64,000 bases of DNA from Chelydra serpentina (lineage: Eukaryota > Chordata > Testudines > Chelydridae): the NCBI GenBank assembly GCA_037349315.1, contig JBAIAC010000024.1, positions 34,335,501-34,399,500 of the forward strand. The letters are read 5' to 3'. The notes beneath the pieces were generated by a model. The model saw only the letters and a program-made list of their open reading frames with translations. It ran no database searches and was not told the origin of the DNA. This document shows positions 22,101-31,654 of the stretch, in pieces. Position 1 is the first letter of the stretch. Each line of letters begins with the position of its first letter. Position numbers and translations under genes: made by a program.

Positions 22101-23776
22101 TTTTATGTTATTCCTTCTATGTCAAAAAACTTGTTGGGTTTTTTTTAGGACTCACTTTCGTAGATCTGGAACAGGCATATTCCCAGCAGTTTCTCATTTC
22201 TGAACTGCACAGGGAGCAATTGTCAAAACTATGTCCCTATATCATCAGGCAAAAGGAAGACTAGAAACAATCTCTTCAGTTAAGAATCTTCCTGGTGTTC
22301 TAGGAACCCAAAGGAGACCCAAAAGTTTGTGGTTTATCTGTCCTTACACTGTACATTGTCAATATAGGGGATGTGAAACAGAACCTAGCAGCATACACAT
22401 CCATGTGCACACACACAGAAACACACGTGCCCACCCTTTGATAGACAAATCTAATGGTTTTATAATTAAGCAGATTGGAGACAGATGCCATCAAAGATTT
22501 TCTCTGTAAACTTCTGTGGATGGAGAGAGATTAAACTAGGCTGATTACTAATTTAGCCTACAGATAAAAGGTAATGCATGACACACAACTCTCATTATGT
22601 TTACAATGCCATCCCACATCCACTAATTCAAAGGAAGACTTGGCACCTGGATTGAGTCCTTCTAAAACTTTTTCCTTTTTGCAGGAAGATCCAATTATTC
22701 AAGATGACTGAATGCCAACATAATTGAATAATCAAAGCTATACAAACCTGAGAATTAAAACAATTCTTATTCCACTTTCATATCTGAAGCTCTGGATAAC
22801 TAGGGACCAGGTGCGTGAGTTGCAAAGAATTAGTCATTATCTCACAATAGGAATTTCGTTATAAACCAGACCAAAGTTTATTGGCTAGTCATTCAGAACG
22901 TGGATCAGGTAAATTAAAGGCAAAGGTAAATTTCAGATAAAACTGATAAATTAATCTAGACACGATATTATAGGATCTAATGGGGGTGATGTAAGGGTTA
23001 GAACTACAAAAGCAACTCCGATGTATCTATCTTCTGCACCAAATGGTTTTCATAACTGCATTACAAACAAATTTTACCTGCAACAATTAAACAATCAACT
23101 AAATTACTACTTAAAACAGCAAGTTAAACAGAGAAATTTTGAGTTAAGATGAGGGCCATAAAAAAAAAAACTTTATGAAGTCAAAGCATTTTTTTTTAAT
23201 CACATTACTGAATTGCAATTCCTCTTTTAAGGCTCAATGTAACACAAACCAAATCCTAATAGCCTTACTTATATGAGTAATCTATTGAGGTCTATCCCTC
23301 ATTCATTGCTCATGGCATTTTCAAAGCTGGCATTCGATTGCACCCACACTGACAAAAAGCCCTTGGCTGGAACTTGCCAAGAAGGTGGCTTGGAAGCATG
23401 GTCTGGTGGACAGATGCCCACGGAGGATTTTCAGAAGGGCCCAGGACAGCTCCTAGGCTGTTCTAATTGCTTAAAAATTAGCTGCAGTCTAGATACAATT
23501 AAGCCAGGAGGCACAGGCTATAGTGTCCAAACAGCAGCCCAACTTGAACTTGAAAGACACAGAAAGGGGCAGACAGGACTTGCTGAAGTTTTATAGGATT
23601 AGTATGGGGAAGGAGGAAGCGCTAGGAGTGGTGAGGGAGAGGAGATAGAAGAGACTTGGACTCAGAGAAGAGACACTCTGGGTTAGGGGAACAGTATCAG
23701 GAAGAGTCTCTAGTGCAGCACGTGATCATGCAGGGGCAGGTACATCATGAGACAATTTAGATAGGAGCCAGTAGGC
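19183..23776. other. Unassigned intergenic DNA
   Basis: About 4.6 kb in which I find no supported gene, RNA or defined mobile element. It has C-rich runs near 21148-21174 and A/T homopolymers near 23161-23200. Open frames up to 131 codons occur on both strands but lack domain character and splice context. Confidence 0.4.
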
Positions 23777-23961
23777 CAGGGGTAGTCAAGAGGTGTACCA
23801 CAGGCCAAATCCAAACCACCAGATGCTTTTGAACATACCCCCCAAAAATGTATTTGCTTATTATTATCAGCATTGTTATTATTTTCTCTGGAGTCTGGAC
23901 CTTGACTATACCTTGACCAAAAAATGTGGACCTTGACAAAATATAATTGACTATATCCCTG
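23777..23961. mobile_element. Short hAT-like non-autonomous element
   Basis: The left end CAGGGGTAGTCAAGAGG and the right end TTGACTATATCCCTG are imperfect inverted repeats of hAT type. The interior 'AGTCTGGACCTTGAC' and 'AAAATGTGGACCTTGAC' resemble a dispersed turtle hAT family. I cannot see a clean 8-bp target duplication, so the exact ends are uncertain. Confidence 0.5.
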
Positions 23962-24672
23962 AAGTGGAAGCAGGGTTCAGAGGAGGAGGTGCATTTACCA
24001 TCCTAACAGGATCTATGAGCCTTGAAGGACTTTCATCATCCTAAGGCACAGGTCACACAGGGATATAGGCTATTCTACCCTGTCCTATTCAGGTTCTTAT
24101 ACCACACTCAATATAGTAGTATTTGTGTGCCTAGACTCACTGCTGAAGTCATCCAGCATCTCTGTACTGAGCTGAAGGGGAAGCTATGGGAGAAGCCATG
24201 CCTTCTCTGTAATAGTCAGAGTCACCGTAGCATCCAGTAATTCTTGCCACTTGCCCTTTCAAAGGGCCCTCTCTGTACCTAGAGGAAGACAGAAAGGCTA
24301 CAATCAACAGGGGTTTAAGCTTCCCAGTGGATTGATAGATCCAACACCAAATTATATAGTTATTCTTTGCTGTGGATCTCTTCCCATCTGTACTGGGCAC
24401 GGCACACACATGTTCTGAAGGGACCAAGGGGAGACAATACAGCCAATAAATAGACCACATACCTATTCCATGGATAGATGGACAGTTATGGTGGCTCTCT
24501 ACACAAGAGCATGTCACAAGTTTTATACCCTGCCATAGACCCACACAGCATTTATCCAGGGCATAGCCTGTAGGCACAGACTCTACATACTGTCAGCACA
24601 GAAGGTTCATCAATATTTGCCCAAGAGCTCATCCTTGAGAAGGAGCATTTCTGTCATTCTGGTGTAAGTTTC
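23962..24672. other. Unassigned intergenic DNA
   Basis: No supported feature. A 142-codon frame on the - strand (24149-24577) has no recognisable domain and is left uncalled. Confidence 0.4.
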
Positions 24673-24675
24673 TTA

Positions 24676-24972
24676 GGGCTAGTCTACACTTACCCGCTGC
24701 GTCGGAGGCTTTGGATCGATCTTCTGGGTTCGATTTATCGCGTCTTGTCTAGACGCGATAAATCGAACCAGGAAGTGCTCCCCCGTCGACACCGGTAATC
24801 CTGCTCTGCGAACGGAGCAGGCGGAGTCGACGGGGGAGGCTGCGCACCACCATGTGGACCAGGGGTAAGTACTTTTACGTTTGAAATAAGATACTTCGAC
24901 TTCAGCTACGTTATTCACGTAGCTGAAGTCGCGTATCTTACTTCAAACTTGGGGGCTAGTGTAGACCAGCCC
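24676..24972. mobile_element. Harbinger-type MITE built of three hairpins
   Basis: A 297-bp element flanked by TTA (24673-24675, 24973-24975). Its ends GGGCTAGTCTACACT and AGTGTAGACCAGCCC are inverted with one mismatch. The interior is almost wholly three successive hairpins: a 19-bp perfect stem (GGTTCGATTTATCGCGTCT and its inverse), a stem CCCCCGTCGAC/GTCGACGGGGG enclosing CCTGCTC/GAGCAGG, and a stem with GACTTCAGCTACG/CGTAGCTGAAGTC extended by TAAGATAC-like arms. There is no coding capacity. The TIR shares GTCTACACT with the 5-kb Harbinger element, so it could be mobilised by the same proteins. Confidence 0.88.
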
Positions 24973-24975
24973 TTA

Positions 24976-26576
24976 GTCTCCTTAGATAAGCTTCCTTTAG
25001 TCTGTCCCCATCCTCTCTGCTATCTCCCTCATCACCTGTCCCTGCCTGTGGCAACTCTCCAAAGGTGCCTAAAATAGCATACGATTACCCTGCTCACCAC
25101 TGGTATCACCTGGTATCCAGGCCTCAGACGTGATGTACTAATTTACAACTGGCAGGTTTCTATTCAACTCTGACTCCTCAGGTAATTGGCATGGGTGCAA
25201 ACACCAGGTGCTCGGGCAATTTGGGTGTAGCCAAACACCAGCTTTGAAAATTCTCTGAGTGCTCAACTCCCACTTTAGCCCCAAGATCGAGACCCATGTT
25301 GTTATTTGTGCTTCTCCAAACTTTTTAAGAGGGTGAGCCACAGTATGTAGAAACTGCTCCTTATCCGCTTCACATTCCACTTCCACTACATTTGAGCAAT
25401 GTATGAAAAGTTGTCTTCACTTTTGAAAGCTGATCAATTCACCAATTTTCTGAAGCTACATGAATTTAGAGGCTGGTGAGGCCATTTTACTGTCCCAGCA
25501 GGCTACAGGTATCCCATGAGATAACTGCTGAGGTGACTTGAATGAGTGACCTTAGAGCAGCAGGGATAGTGCATTTAAAAATAGGAAGAACAGCAGAGCA
25601 CAACATCATCTAGCGGTGAAGATGTGAAAAATCCCAGTGCCTGGGTACCCAGCAGAATTGAATACATAAATGAAATGGGCTCCCAGAGCAGTTAGATTTA
25701 CAGATAGCACCATCTCATTCTACTCTGAAAATTCCTTGTTTGAGTTTCCAGAACTACTTATCCTCTGCAGAGTGTCCAAAGGGGGCCATTTGAAAACTCC
25801 CTTGGGTATCTCTTAGATGAAATGTAGAACCTCAAGCTTAGAAGCTAGTTAATTTTGCCAACTCAGCTCTAGGCCTCCTGCCACATGAGAATGAGAGTTA
25901 TGTTCTGTACACTCTCTACATCTTTATTACAGGAAATAAGATTGTATCTCACTACCAGGTTAGGATGAAGTCCTCCAATAGAAAACTTTAGCTGTTAAAT
26001 TGAAAAACGTCTTAGCCAAGGCTGTCCAATTGTTCTCATTCCTGCCTCCTCAAAACTGTCTAAATTGCATTAAAAATTGACCCATGCCATCATTGTGATC
26101 AAATAATTCTGAAGGGATACAAACAGATTCCAAATCGATGTGATCAAAAATATCAGATATACAATTTGCTTAGAATGCTATTAATCTAAAATATAGCTAT
26201 AAATCAAACAAACTATTAGCAAATGGGCACATTTCTGTGGTCTTTATTTTAGCAGAATTCTCATTTGAATCTGGGTCTTGGAATGTGTGGACTTTGTGGA
26301 ATTTAGTGACTTTGATGCTGTTAAGGAGTCAGACTGGATATCCCACATAGGGCTTTTGGGGGCCAATTCTGCCAGTGGGCCCTGATCTAGCAAAGCATGT
26401 AAGCATGTGCCTAATTTTAAGCACCCAAGTACTCCTATTGAAGACAAATGGGACTATTTGCTTTTCACGGTCTATATGAGGGCAGAATTTTCAGATAATG
26501 AAAAACCTTGTAGAGAAAGAGTCCTGTATCACATACAGAGACAAACCACCCCTCACTCTTATACAATGTTTTTGTT
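24976..26576. other. Unassigned intergenic DNA
   Basis: No gene is supported. A decayed palindromic fragment is visible near 26386-26446 (GTAAGCATGTGCCTAATTTT). The rest is ordinary AT-rich sequence. Confidence 0.4.
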
Positions 26577-26722
26577 CTATAGATCTCAAAGCACTTTACA
26601 AAAGGAAGTACATTTTATCATCCCTGTTTTACAGATGAAAAAATGAGACAGACAGAAAGATGAAGTGACTTACCCATAGGCACCCAGAAAGCCAGTGTCA
26701 GAACCAGGACTAGAACCCAAGT
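26577..26722 (+). mobile_element. MIR-like SINE fragment
   Basis: The blocks 'ATCTCAAAGCACTTTACAAA', 'CATCCCTGTTTTACAGATGA' and 'GAAGTGACTTACCCATAGGC' appear in MIR order, followed by 'CCAGTGTCAGAACCAGGACT'. It is old and diverged. Confidence 0.7.
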
Positions 26723-27298
26723 TCTATATTTATAGGGGACATAATGAGAGTTTTAGGTGGTTTGGGGACTTAAGAGTCCATTTAATTTTAATTATTCAGG
26801 CTTGTGTATTGCAATTAATATCCAGGAAGGAGCCTGTAATCCTGGTCAGTCAATACTGTACTGAGATCTATATGGAATTTTAAAATAAACTCTGGGAGAT
26901 GATTTCAGGAGTCTGACTGATGATTAACAGACATTAGTTCTCAAGATCTGCACCAGTCATGAAATAAATTCCATACAATTACATTGGTTAAAAATAATCA
27001 GCTTATAACAATAATGACCTTGATGTGGGGCATTTCCTGGGGATTAGTGGCCACATGAGGCTCCTTGGCTATGTTTTAAGCCATCTAGTCCTTCCAACTG
27101 GTCATTAAGCCCTAGGAAATGCCCTCCACCTATTGCATCATCTAAATTGATGCTGTTAAAAAATCACACTTTAGCTTTCCTACTCCAGTTTAAGGATTAG
27201 GGTTAGGACCCTCCGAGTCCTGTGCTCAGATTTACCCCAGGAGCCAGCCTCTTTAAATCTATCTGCACTGCAAACTTTTAAAAATAAAAATATATAGA
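26723..27298. other. Unassigned intergenic DNA
   Basis: No gene or clear repeat is seen. It ends in an A/T-rich tract that abuts the LTR. Confidence 0.4.
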
Positions 27299-28528
27299 TG
27301 TAAGCAGAGTCAGAATGGGCTCTACCCTGACATCTGGTGGTGAGCTATGGAAAAGGACTTCAGGAGCTGATCTCGTTTGCATGGGCACACCCACCCTGCC
27401 TAGCATGATGGGACTGCTTGCCCAAATGGTCACTTTGGCTGCTGTGGGATCCCCAGTCTCTTTGTTATTGGGAGAGGACGAATAAAGTGTTATTATCCTG
27501 GTTATGGGACTCAAGGACAGTAGAACTGTACTTGGCATTTTATGATGGAGGGACTCACCCTCAACTAAATAGCACTTGCTAGGCAAGGGACATGGGTTCC
27601 AAAACCCAGTGCATTGAGAAAGTGTGGGGCCAGGTATTTGTATTGGGTAGGGTTTACTAGTAAACACCCTTCTAATCTCTACTGTGAAATAACAGAATTA
27701 ATTTTGACTCCATTAGGAGTCTTGTTACATGGTGCAGATCTGAAATCACTGATACCTAGAACTAAGCATTAGACCTATTTTGGGCTAGCAGTGCACTAGT
27801 ACTGAGGCTCCCCTATTACCAGCTGAAATCACTAAAGAGCTGAAGTTACTAAGAGCTGGAATCACTGAGACCTGTGTTAAGTAGGGGTGGGGGCTGAAGA
27901 TATATTGGTGAGCAGCTAGCTGGGAGGAGTGGCTAGTGGGGAGGAGTGGCTAGCAGGATGTCTGGTGGAGAGAAGTGGCTCGTGGTGAAGACAGCAGCAG
28001 AACCCCATGGAGAGGTGTGACAATCGGCTATCGACACAAGCAGCAGAGCATGTAAGGTGCCCCCATACCTCCCCCGTTTTCCACCCAGGCTGGGAGGTAA
28101 ACTGCAGATGAACTTCTGAACTTAGGGGGCAGGGCGGGGTGGAGAGGCTGCACTGACCAAGGACAGAAACTGTGCGAGGGGTGACTTTGGGTTGCCGGAC
28201 TCAAGAACCAAAGGGAAAAGACACAGCCCAATTTGCTTGGGGGTGGGTCTTCTGGTTCCAATTTGTGTTTATGAACCCTAGTTGTGGTGTTTTCCCAATT
28301 TAATGCTGAGTTGTTTACCTCATGTTATTAAAGACTTTTGCTACACTGAGACTCTGCTTGCAAGAGGGGACGTATTGCCTCTTTGAGGCACCCAGGGGTG
28401 TGTGTGTAATTTTCCCAGGTCACTGAGTGGGGGCTCGAGCCGGTTTTGAATTGCATTGTTGAGAGTGAACCCCTATGTACTGAACCCAGCCCTTGCTGCT
28501 ATCAACTCAGCCTGACAGAAGGATTACA
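27299..28528 (+). mobile_element. Solo LTR of an endogenous retroelement
   Basis: The element starts TGTAAGCAGAGTCAGAATGG and ends AGAAGGATTACA, so it has the TG...CA ends of an LTR. A poly(A) signal, ATTAAA, lies at 28327-28332, followed by a terminal block (AGACTTTTGCTACACTGAGA, then a G/T-rich segment and CACTGAGTGGGGGCTCGAG) that I recognise from turtle LTR repeats. ATAGA occurs just before the left end and near the right end, but not exactly adjacent, so the target duplication is unclear. At about 1.2 kb it is long for an LTR. No internal retroviral genes or second LTR are in the window, which points to a solo LTR left by recombination. Confidence 0.65.
28327..28332 (+). terminator. Poly(A) signal of the LTR
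   Basis: ATTAAA in the 3' part of the LTR, in the position expected for the R region. Confidence 0.5.
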
Positions 28529-28536
28529 TAAATAGA

Positions 28537-28661
28537 GAGTATGTCTACACTGCAATTACAGCTTCGCTGCATCAGGACCTGAGCTTGCTAAATTAAAGCT
28601 AGCTCGGTTTTGTCTACCAAAGCTGCAATCACACCCTGTGACTTCAGTGTGGACGTATCCT
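28537..28661. mobile_element. Short MITE with GTCTACACT-type ends
   Basis: The left end GTATGTCTACACTGCAAT and the right end CTTCAGTGTGGACGTATCC are imperfect inverted repeats. The interior is A/T-rich and partly self-complementary (AGCTTCGCTGCAT, AAAGCTGCAATCAC). The GTCTACACT core is shared with the Harbinger TIR. The target duplication is not clear, so the family assignment is tentative. Confidence 0.55.
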
Positions 28662-29151
28662 GAATCTTATCCTTATTGTCCCCATGTACCAAGCCTCCAC
28701 AATGCTGTAAGAAAGGTGAATGTAACCAGTGGACACCTTACCGAGAGATAAAAATATATATATTCTTCTTGACCCACAGCAAGCCTGAAAAAACAGCTCT
28801 GACAGCTGCACCAATATGGCAGGTGAAACAGGGCAGCTTTCAGCAGTAAGAATGGCTACTGTGTGTGTCCAGGAATGCTTAGACATTTGATGGAGCCAGT
28901 CAGCTCCCTCAGCCAATGGGTGGCTAGAGGAGGTGGTGTTTTACTCCATTTTTTTCTGGTCCATGGTTACCTAGGTGTGTTCTGGTGCAGTGAACTATCT
29001 GAAGGGGTGTCCATTCCCCTGATAGGCCAGACACCCTCACCCCAGTCTTAGAGGTGGACAGGAAACCAGGTGACAGTGGCCTTAGAATTCATTAGCAAAA
29101 CCTAGTTTGGTTTCTCTGCTGATACCGCACATTTTTATTCTCTTACATATA
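28662..29151. other. Unassigned intergenic DNA
   Basis: No supported feature between the MITE and the nested transposon block. Confidence 0.4.
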
Positions 29152-29579
29152 TTACTCCTGGGGGAATTCTGAGCCACTGCGGATGTGCAGAATTTATGTC
29201 CTCCATGGGTTTCTTTGCTTCCCTGCACAAAAATTACTTTCTGATGGGGAAGCAAAAGGAAGCCACAAGAGCGGTCATGAGACCCTCCTCAGCAGTATGT
29301 TTCAGGTACCAAGGACAGCCGGCAGAGAGGTAAATCACTGTGGGGCAGGGGACCAGACTGGGGAAGACCTGGCTAATGGCTCCTACCCTGCACCGAGCTC
29401 AGCTGCTAGTCCCGGCTGGGGACAATGGGACTTCCTCTTCCCCTGCATGGCATCTGAGGCTGGGTCAGACCTGCCCCCAGATTTCTCCCAACTGGAAGAA
29501 GCTCTGCAAACTCCCCCTCCCCCACTTCCTGCACCATCACTCCTCAGCTGCAGGGGGAGGGATCTCTGTACTGGGAGCT

Positions 29580-30100
29580 GCTCCCCAATCTGCCCAGCCC
29601 ACATGCATCCAGACCCCCTCATACCCAGACCCTCCCACCGAGCCTTACCCCCCCACACACACAGTCAGAACTCCCCTGATAAGCCCCACACCCCCTGCAC
29701 CTGGACCATCCCAACGAGTCACCCTCACCTGGATCCCCACCCCACTGAGCCCCAACCAGCTGCACTTGGATCCCCACCCCACTCCCTCAGCATCTAGACC
29801 CCACACTAATCCCCACACACCCAGATCCACCTGATGAGCTCTATCCCTCTGATACCCAGATCTTCCATGCCGCTGAGCCCCAACCACCTTCACGTGGATC
29901 CCCCTGCAGAGTCCCATTACCATTGCACCCAGAAACACCCATCCAAACAAGCCCCTGTGCATGCACATCCCCCCTGTACCCAGATCCCCCACTGAGCCGC
30001 CTGCACCCAGATTGCCACACAAAGAACCCTCTCAAACCACACCTGGATCCCTCCACATTAAGCCCCTCCACACTTGGATCCTGCTTTGCTGAGCCTGCCT
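29580..30100. repeat. C-rich minisatellite within transposon A
   Basis: Degenerate tandem units with a core such as CACTTGGATCCCCACCCCAC and CCACTGAGCC recur through the segment. The unit length is irregular. Confidence 0.6.
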
Positions 30101-30412
30101 GCCCGCCCATACTTGGTGCACCTGGCATGGAGGGGCAGGGCCCTGGGATATTACTGGGACAGTCCTAGTCCTTGTGCTGTGTCAGGGTTGGGTGCAACCT
30201 CACCACTGAGTCCATGTCCCAAGGGGAAGCTGCACCGTGATCTCCAACCTCTGTGCAGCCAGTGGCCCGTGCTCCCCAATGCCATGCTGGAGCCTCCACA
30301 TTTATTTCACAAATAAAATTTGCAGAATTTTGCAACATTTTAAAATATTGTGCACAGAAATTTTATTTTGTTGCAGAGTTTTTATTTTTTTGGCACAGAA
30401 TGCCCTCAGGAG

Positions 30413-30957
30413 CAGTAGCGCAGCCAGGTCTGGAGCACAGGGGGAACGGCACTATAAAAAAGCACCTCCTCCTGTACTCACCCGGCGGCGCTCTGGGACT
30501 TTGGCGGCGGATCCTCACTCACTCCGGGTCTTCGGTAGTACCCGCCGCCAAAATGCCGCCGAAGACCCGGAGCGCTGCCGGGTGAGTGCAAGAAACGGCG
30601 CTTAAAAAGAAGTGGCACCTACTTTTAGCTCTGCTAAAAAAAGGCGCCACTTCCTTTTTAAGGTGCCACTTCTGCTCACAGGGGGAGTGGCCACTCCCAG
30701 GGGCGCTGACTCCGTGGGTGCTCCGGTGCTGGAGCACCCACGGAGAAAAATTGGTGGGTGCTCCGCACCCACCGGCAACTCCCCGCCCGCCCCGGACCCA
30801 CGGCAAACTTACCAGGCACCGGGAGATGTTGCGGGGCGGGGGCCGGCGTCGGGCGGGGCCCCGCCCCCGACGCCGGGTGACAGCACCCACGGGCGGGGCC
30901 GGAAGTCAGCCCCTGTGGCCACTCCCCCTTCTTCCCCCGCCCCCGGCTACGCTACTG
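30413..30957. mobile_element. hAT element B, inserted into A
   Basis: Ends CAGTAGCGCAGCC and GGCTACGCTACTG are inverted with one mismatch. The exact 8-bp direct repeat CTCAGGAG flanks it (30405-30412 and 30958-30965), which proves insertion into the terminal repeat of A. The interior contains a long GC-rich foldback (30478-30595, including CCGGGTCTTCGG and CCGAAGACCCGG) and a further nested element at 30698-30915. There is no coding capacity. Confidence 0.82.
30698..30915. mobile_element. Short element C, inserted into B
   Basis: The left end CAGGGGCGCTGACT and the right end AGTCAGCCCCTG are inverted. The 10-base direct repeat TGGCCACTCC flanks it exactly (30688-30697, 30916-30925). Just inside the left end is a perfect hairpin (CCGTGGGTGCTCC/GGAGCACCCACGG). 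The ends are hAT-like, but a 10-base duplication is longer than the usual 8, perhaps by chance identity. Confidence 0.75.
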
Positions 30958-30971
30958 CTCAGGAGTAATAT

Positions 30972-31646
30972 TAGAGGTGCGTAAACTGTGGCCACATCCA
31001 GCCCGCAGGACCCTCCTGCCTGGCCCTTGAGCTCCTGGCCAGGGAGGCTAGCCCTGGACCCCTCTCCTGCTGTCCCTCGTCCCCGACAGCCTCAGCTCGC
31101 CATGCCACTAGCACCGTGGGTGGTGGGGCTGCGAGTTCCTGCCAGGCAGTGCAGCTGTGAGAGCCGCCGGCCTGCCCCGGTGCTCTAGAGTGCGCGGTGG
31201 CGTGGCTGGCTCTGGTTGGGTGGCACAGCTGCTAGTCCTGTTGCTCTGAGCGGCATGGTAAGGGAGCAGGGGGTGGAGGGGTTGGATAAGGGGCAGGGAA
31301 TCCCGGGGGGCAGTCAGGGGACAGAGAGTGGTTCGATAGGCATGGGAGTCCCGGGGGCCTGTCAGGGGGCGGGTGTGTGGATAGGGGTTGGAGCAGTCCG
31401 GGGACCGGGAACGGGGGGTTGGATAGGGGGTGGAGTCCCAGGGGGGCAGTTGTCCTGGGAGGGGGCGGTCAGGAGACAAGGAGTGGGGGGGTTGGATGGG
31501 TCGGAGGGGGGCAGTCAGGGAGCAGGAAGTGGCGGATAGAGGGTGGTGCCAGGCTGTTTGGGGAGGCGCAGCCTTCCATACCCAGCCCTCCATACAGTTT
31601 CGGAACTCCGATGTGGCCCTCAGGCCAAAACGTTTGCTCACCCCTG
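30972..31646. mobile_element. hAT element D, inserted at the right edge of A
   Basis: The 8-bp direct repeat AGTAATAT flanks it (30964-30971 and 31647-31654). The left end TAGAGGTGCGTAAAC and the right end GTTTGCTCACCCCTG are imperfect inverted repeats, with the first base mutated from the expected C. The interior holds a G-rich minisatellite (31260-31540) and the 3' segment 'CCATACAGTTTCGGAACTCC' then 'GATGTGGCCCTCAGGCC', which I recognise as a dispersed turtle hAT. There is no transposase. Confidence 0.85.
31260..31540. repeat. G-rich minisatellite within element D
   Basis: Units of the type GGGGGCAGTCAGGGGACAGAG occur near 31308, 31358, 31400, 31465 and 31509. They are the reverse complement of the motif in the hAT element at 5612-6559. 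Confidence 0.7.
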
Positions 31647-31654
31647 AGTAATAT

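Larger units (their letters stand above)
29152..30968. mobile_element. DNA transposon A, outer layer of a nested stack
   Basis: Its ends are inverted repeats: left TTACTCCTGGGGGAATTCTG, and right CAGAATGCCCTCAGGAG at 30396-30412, continued after the nested insertion by TAA at 30966-30968. TATA lies on both outer sides (on the right, rebuilt across transposon D), so the target duplication is TA or TATA. The interior is a C-rich minisatellite (29580-30100) with many CCCCACTGAGCCCC-like units and no transposase. Long open frames here (for example 29183-29797) come from this composition. Element B splits it at 30413. Confidence 0.7.

Noticed and set aside
29183..29834. Frames of 164-204 codons with Pro/His-rich products
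   Set aside because: They are translations of a C-rich minisatellite inside transposon A in several phases, with no domain.
30586..30984. Frames of 118-132 codons
   Set aside because: They cross the borders of the nested elements B and C, so they cannot be ancestral genes.
31108..31641. Frame of 177 codons, - strand
   Set aside because: It reads through the minisatellite of element D and has Pro-rich low complexity.
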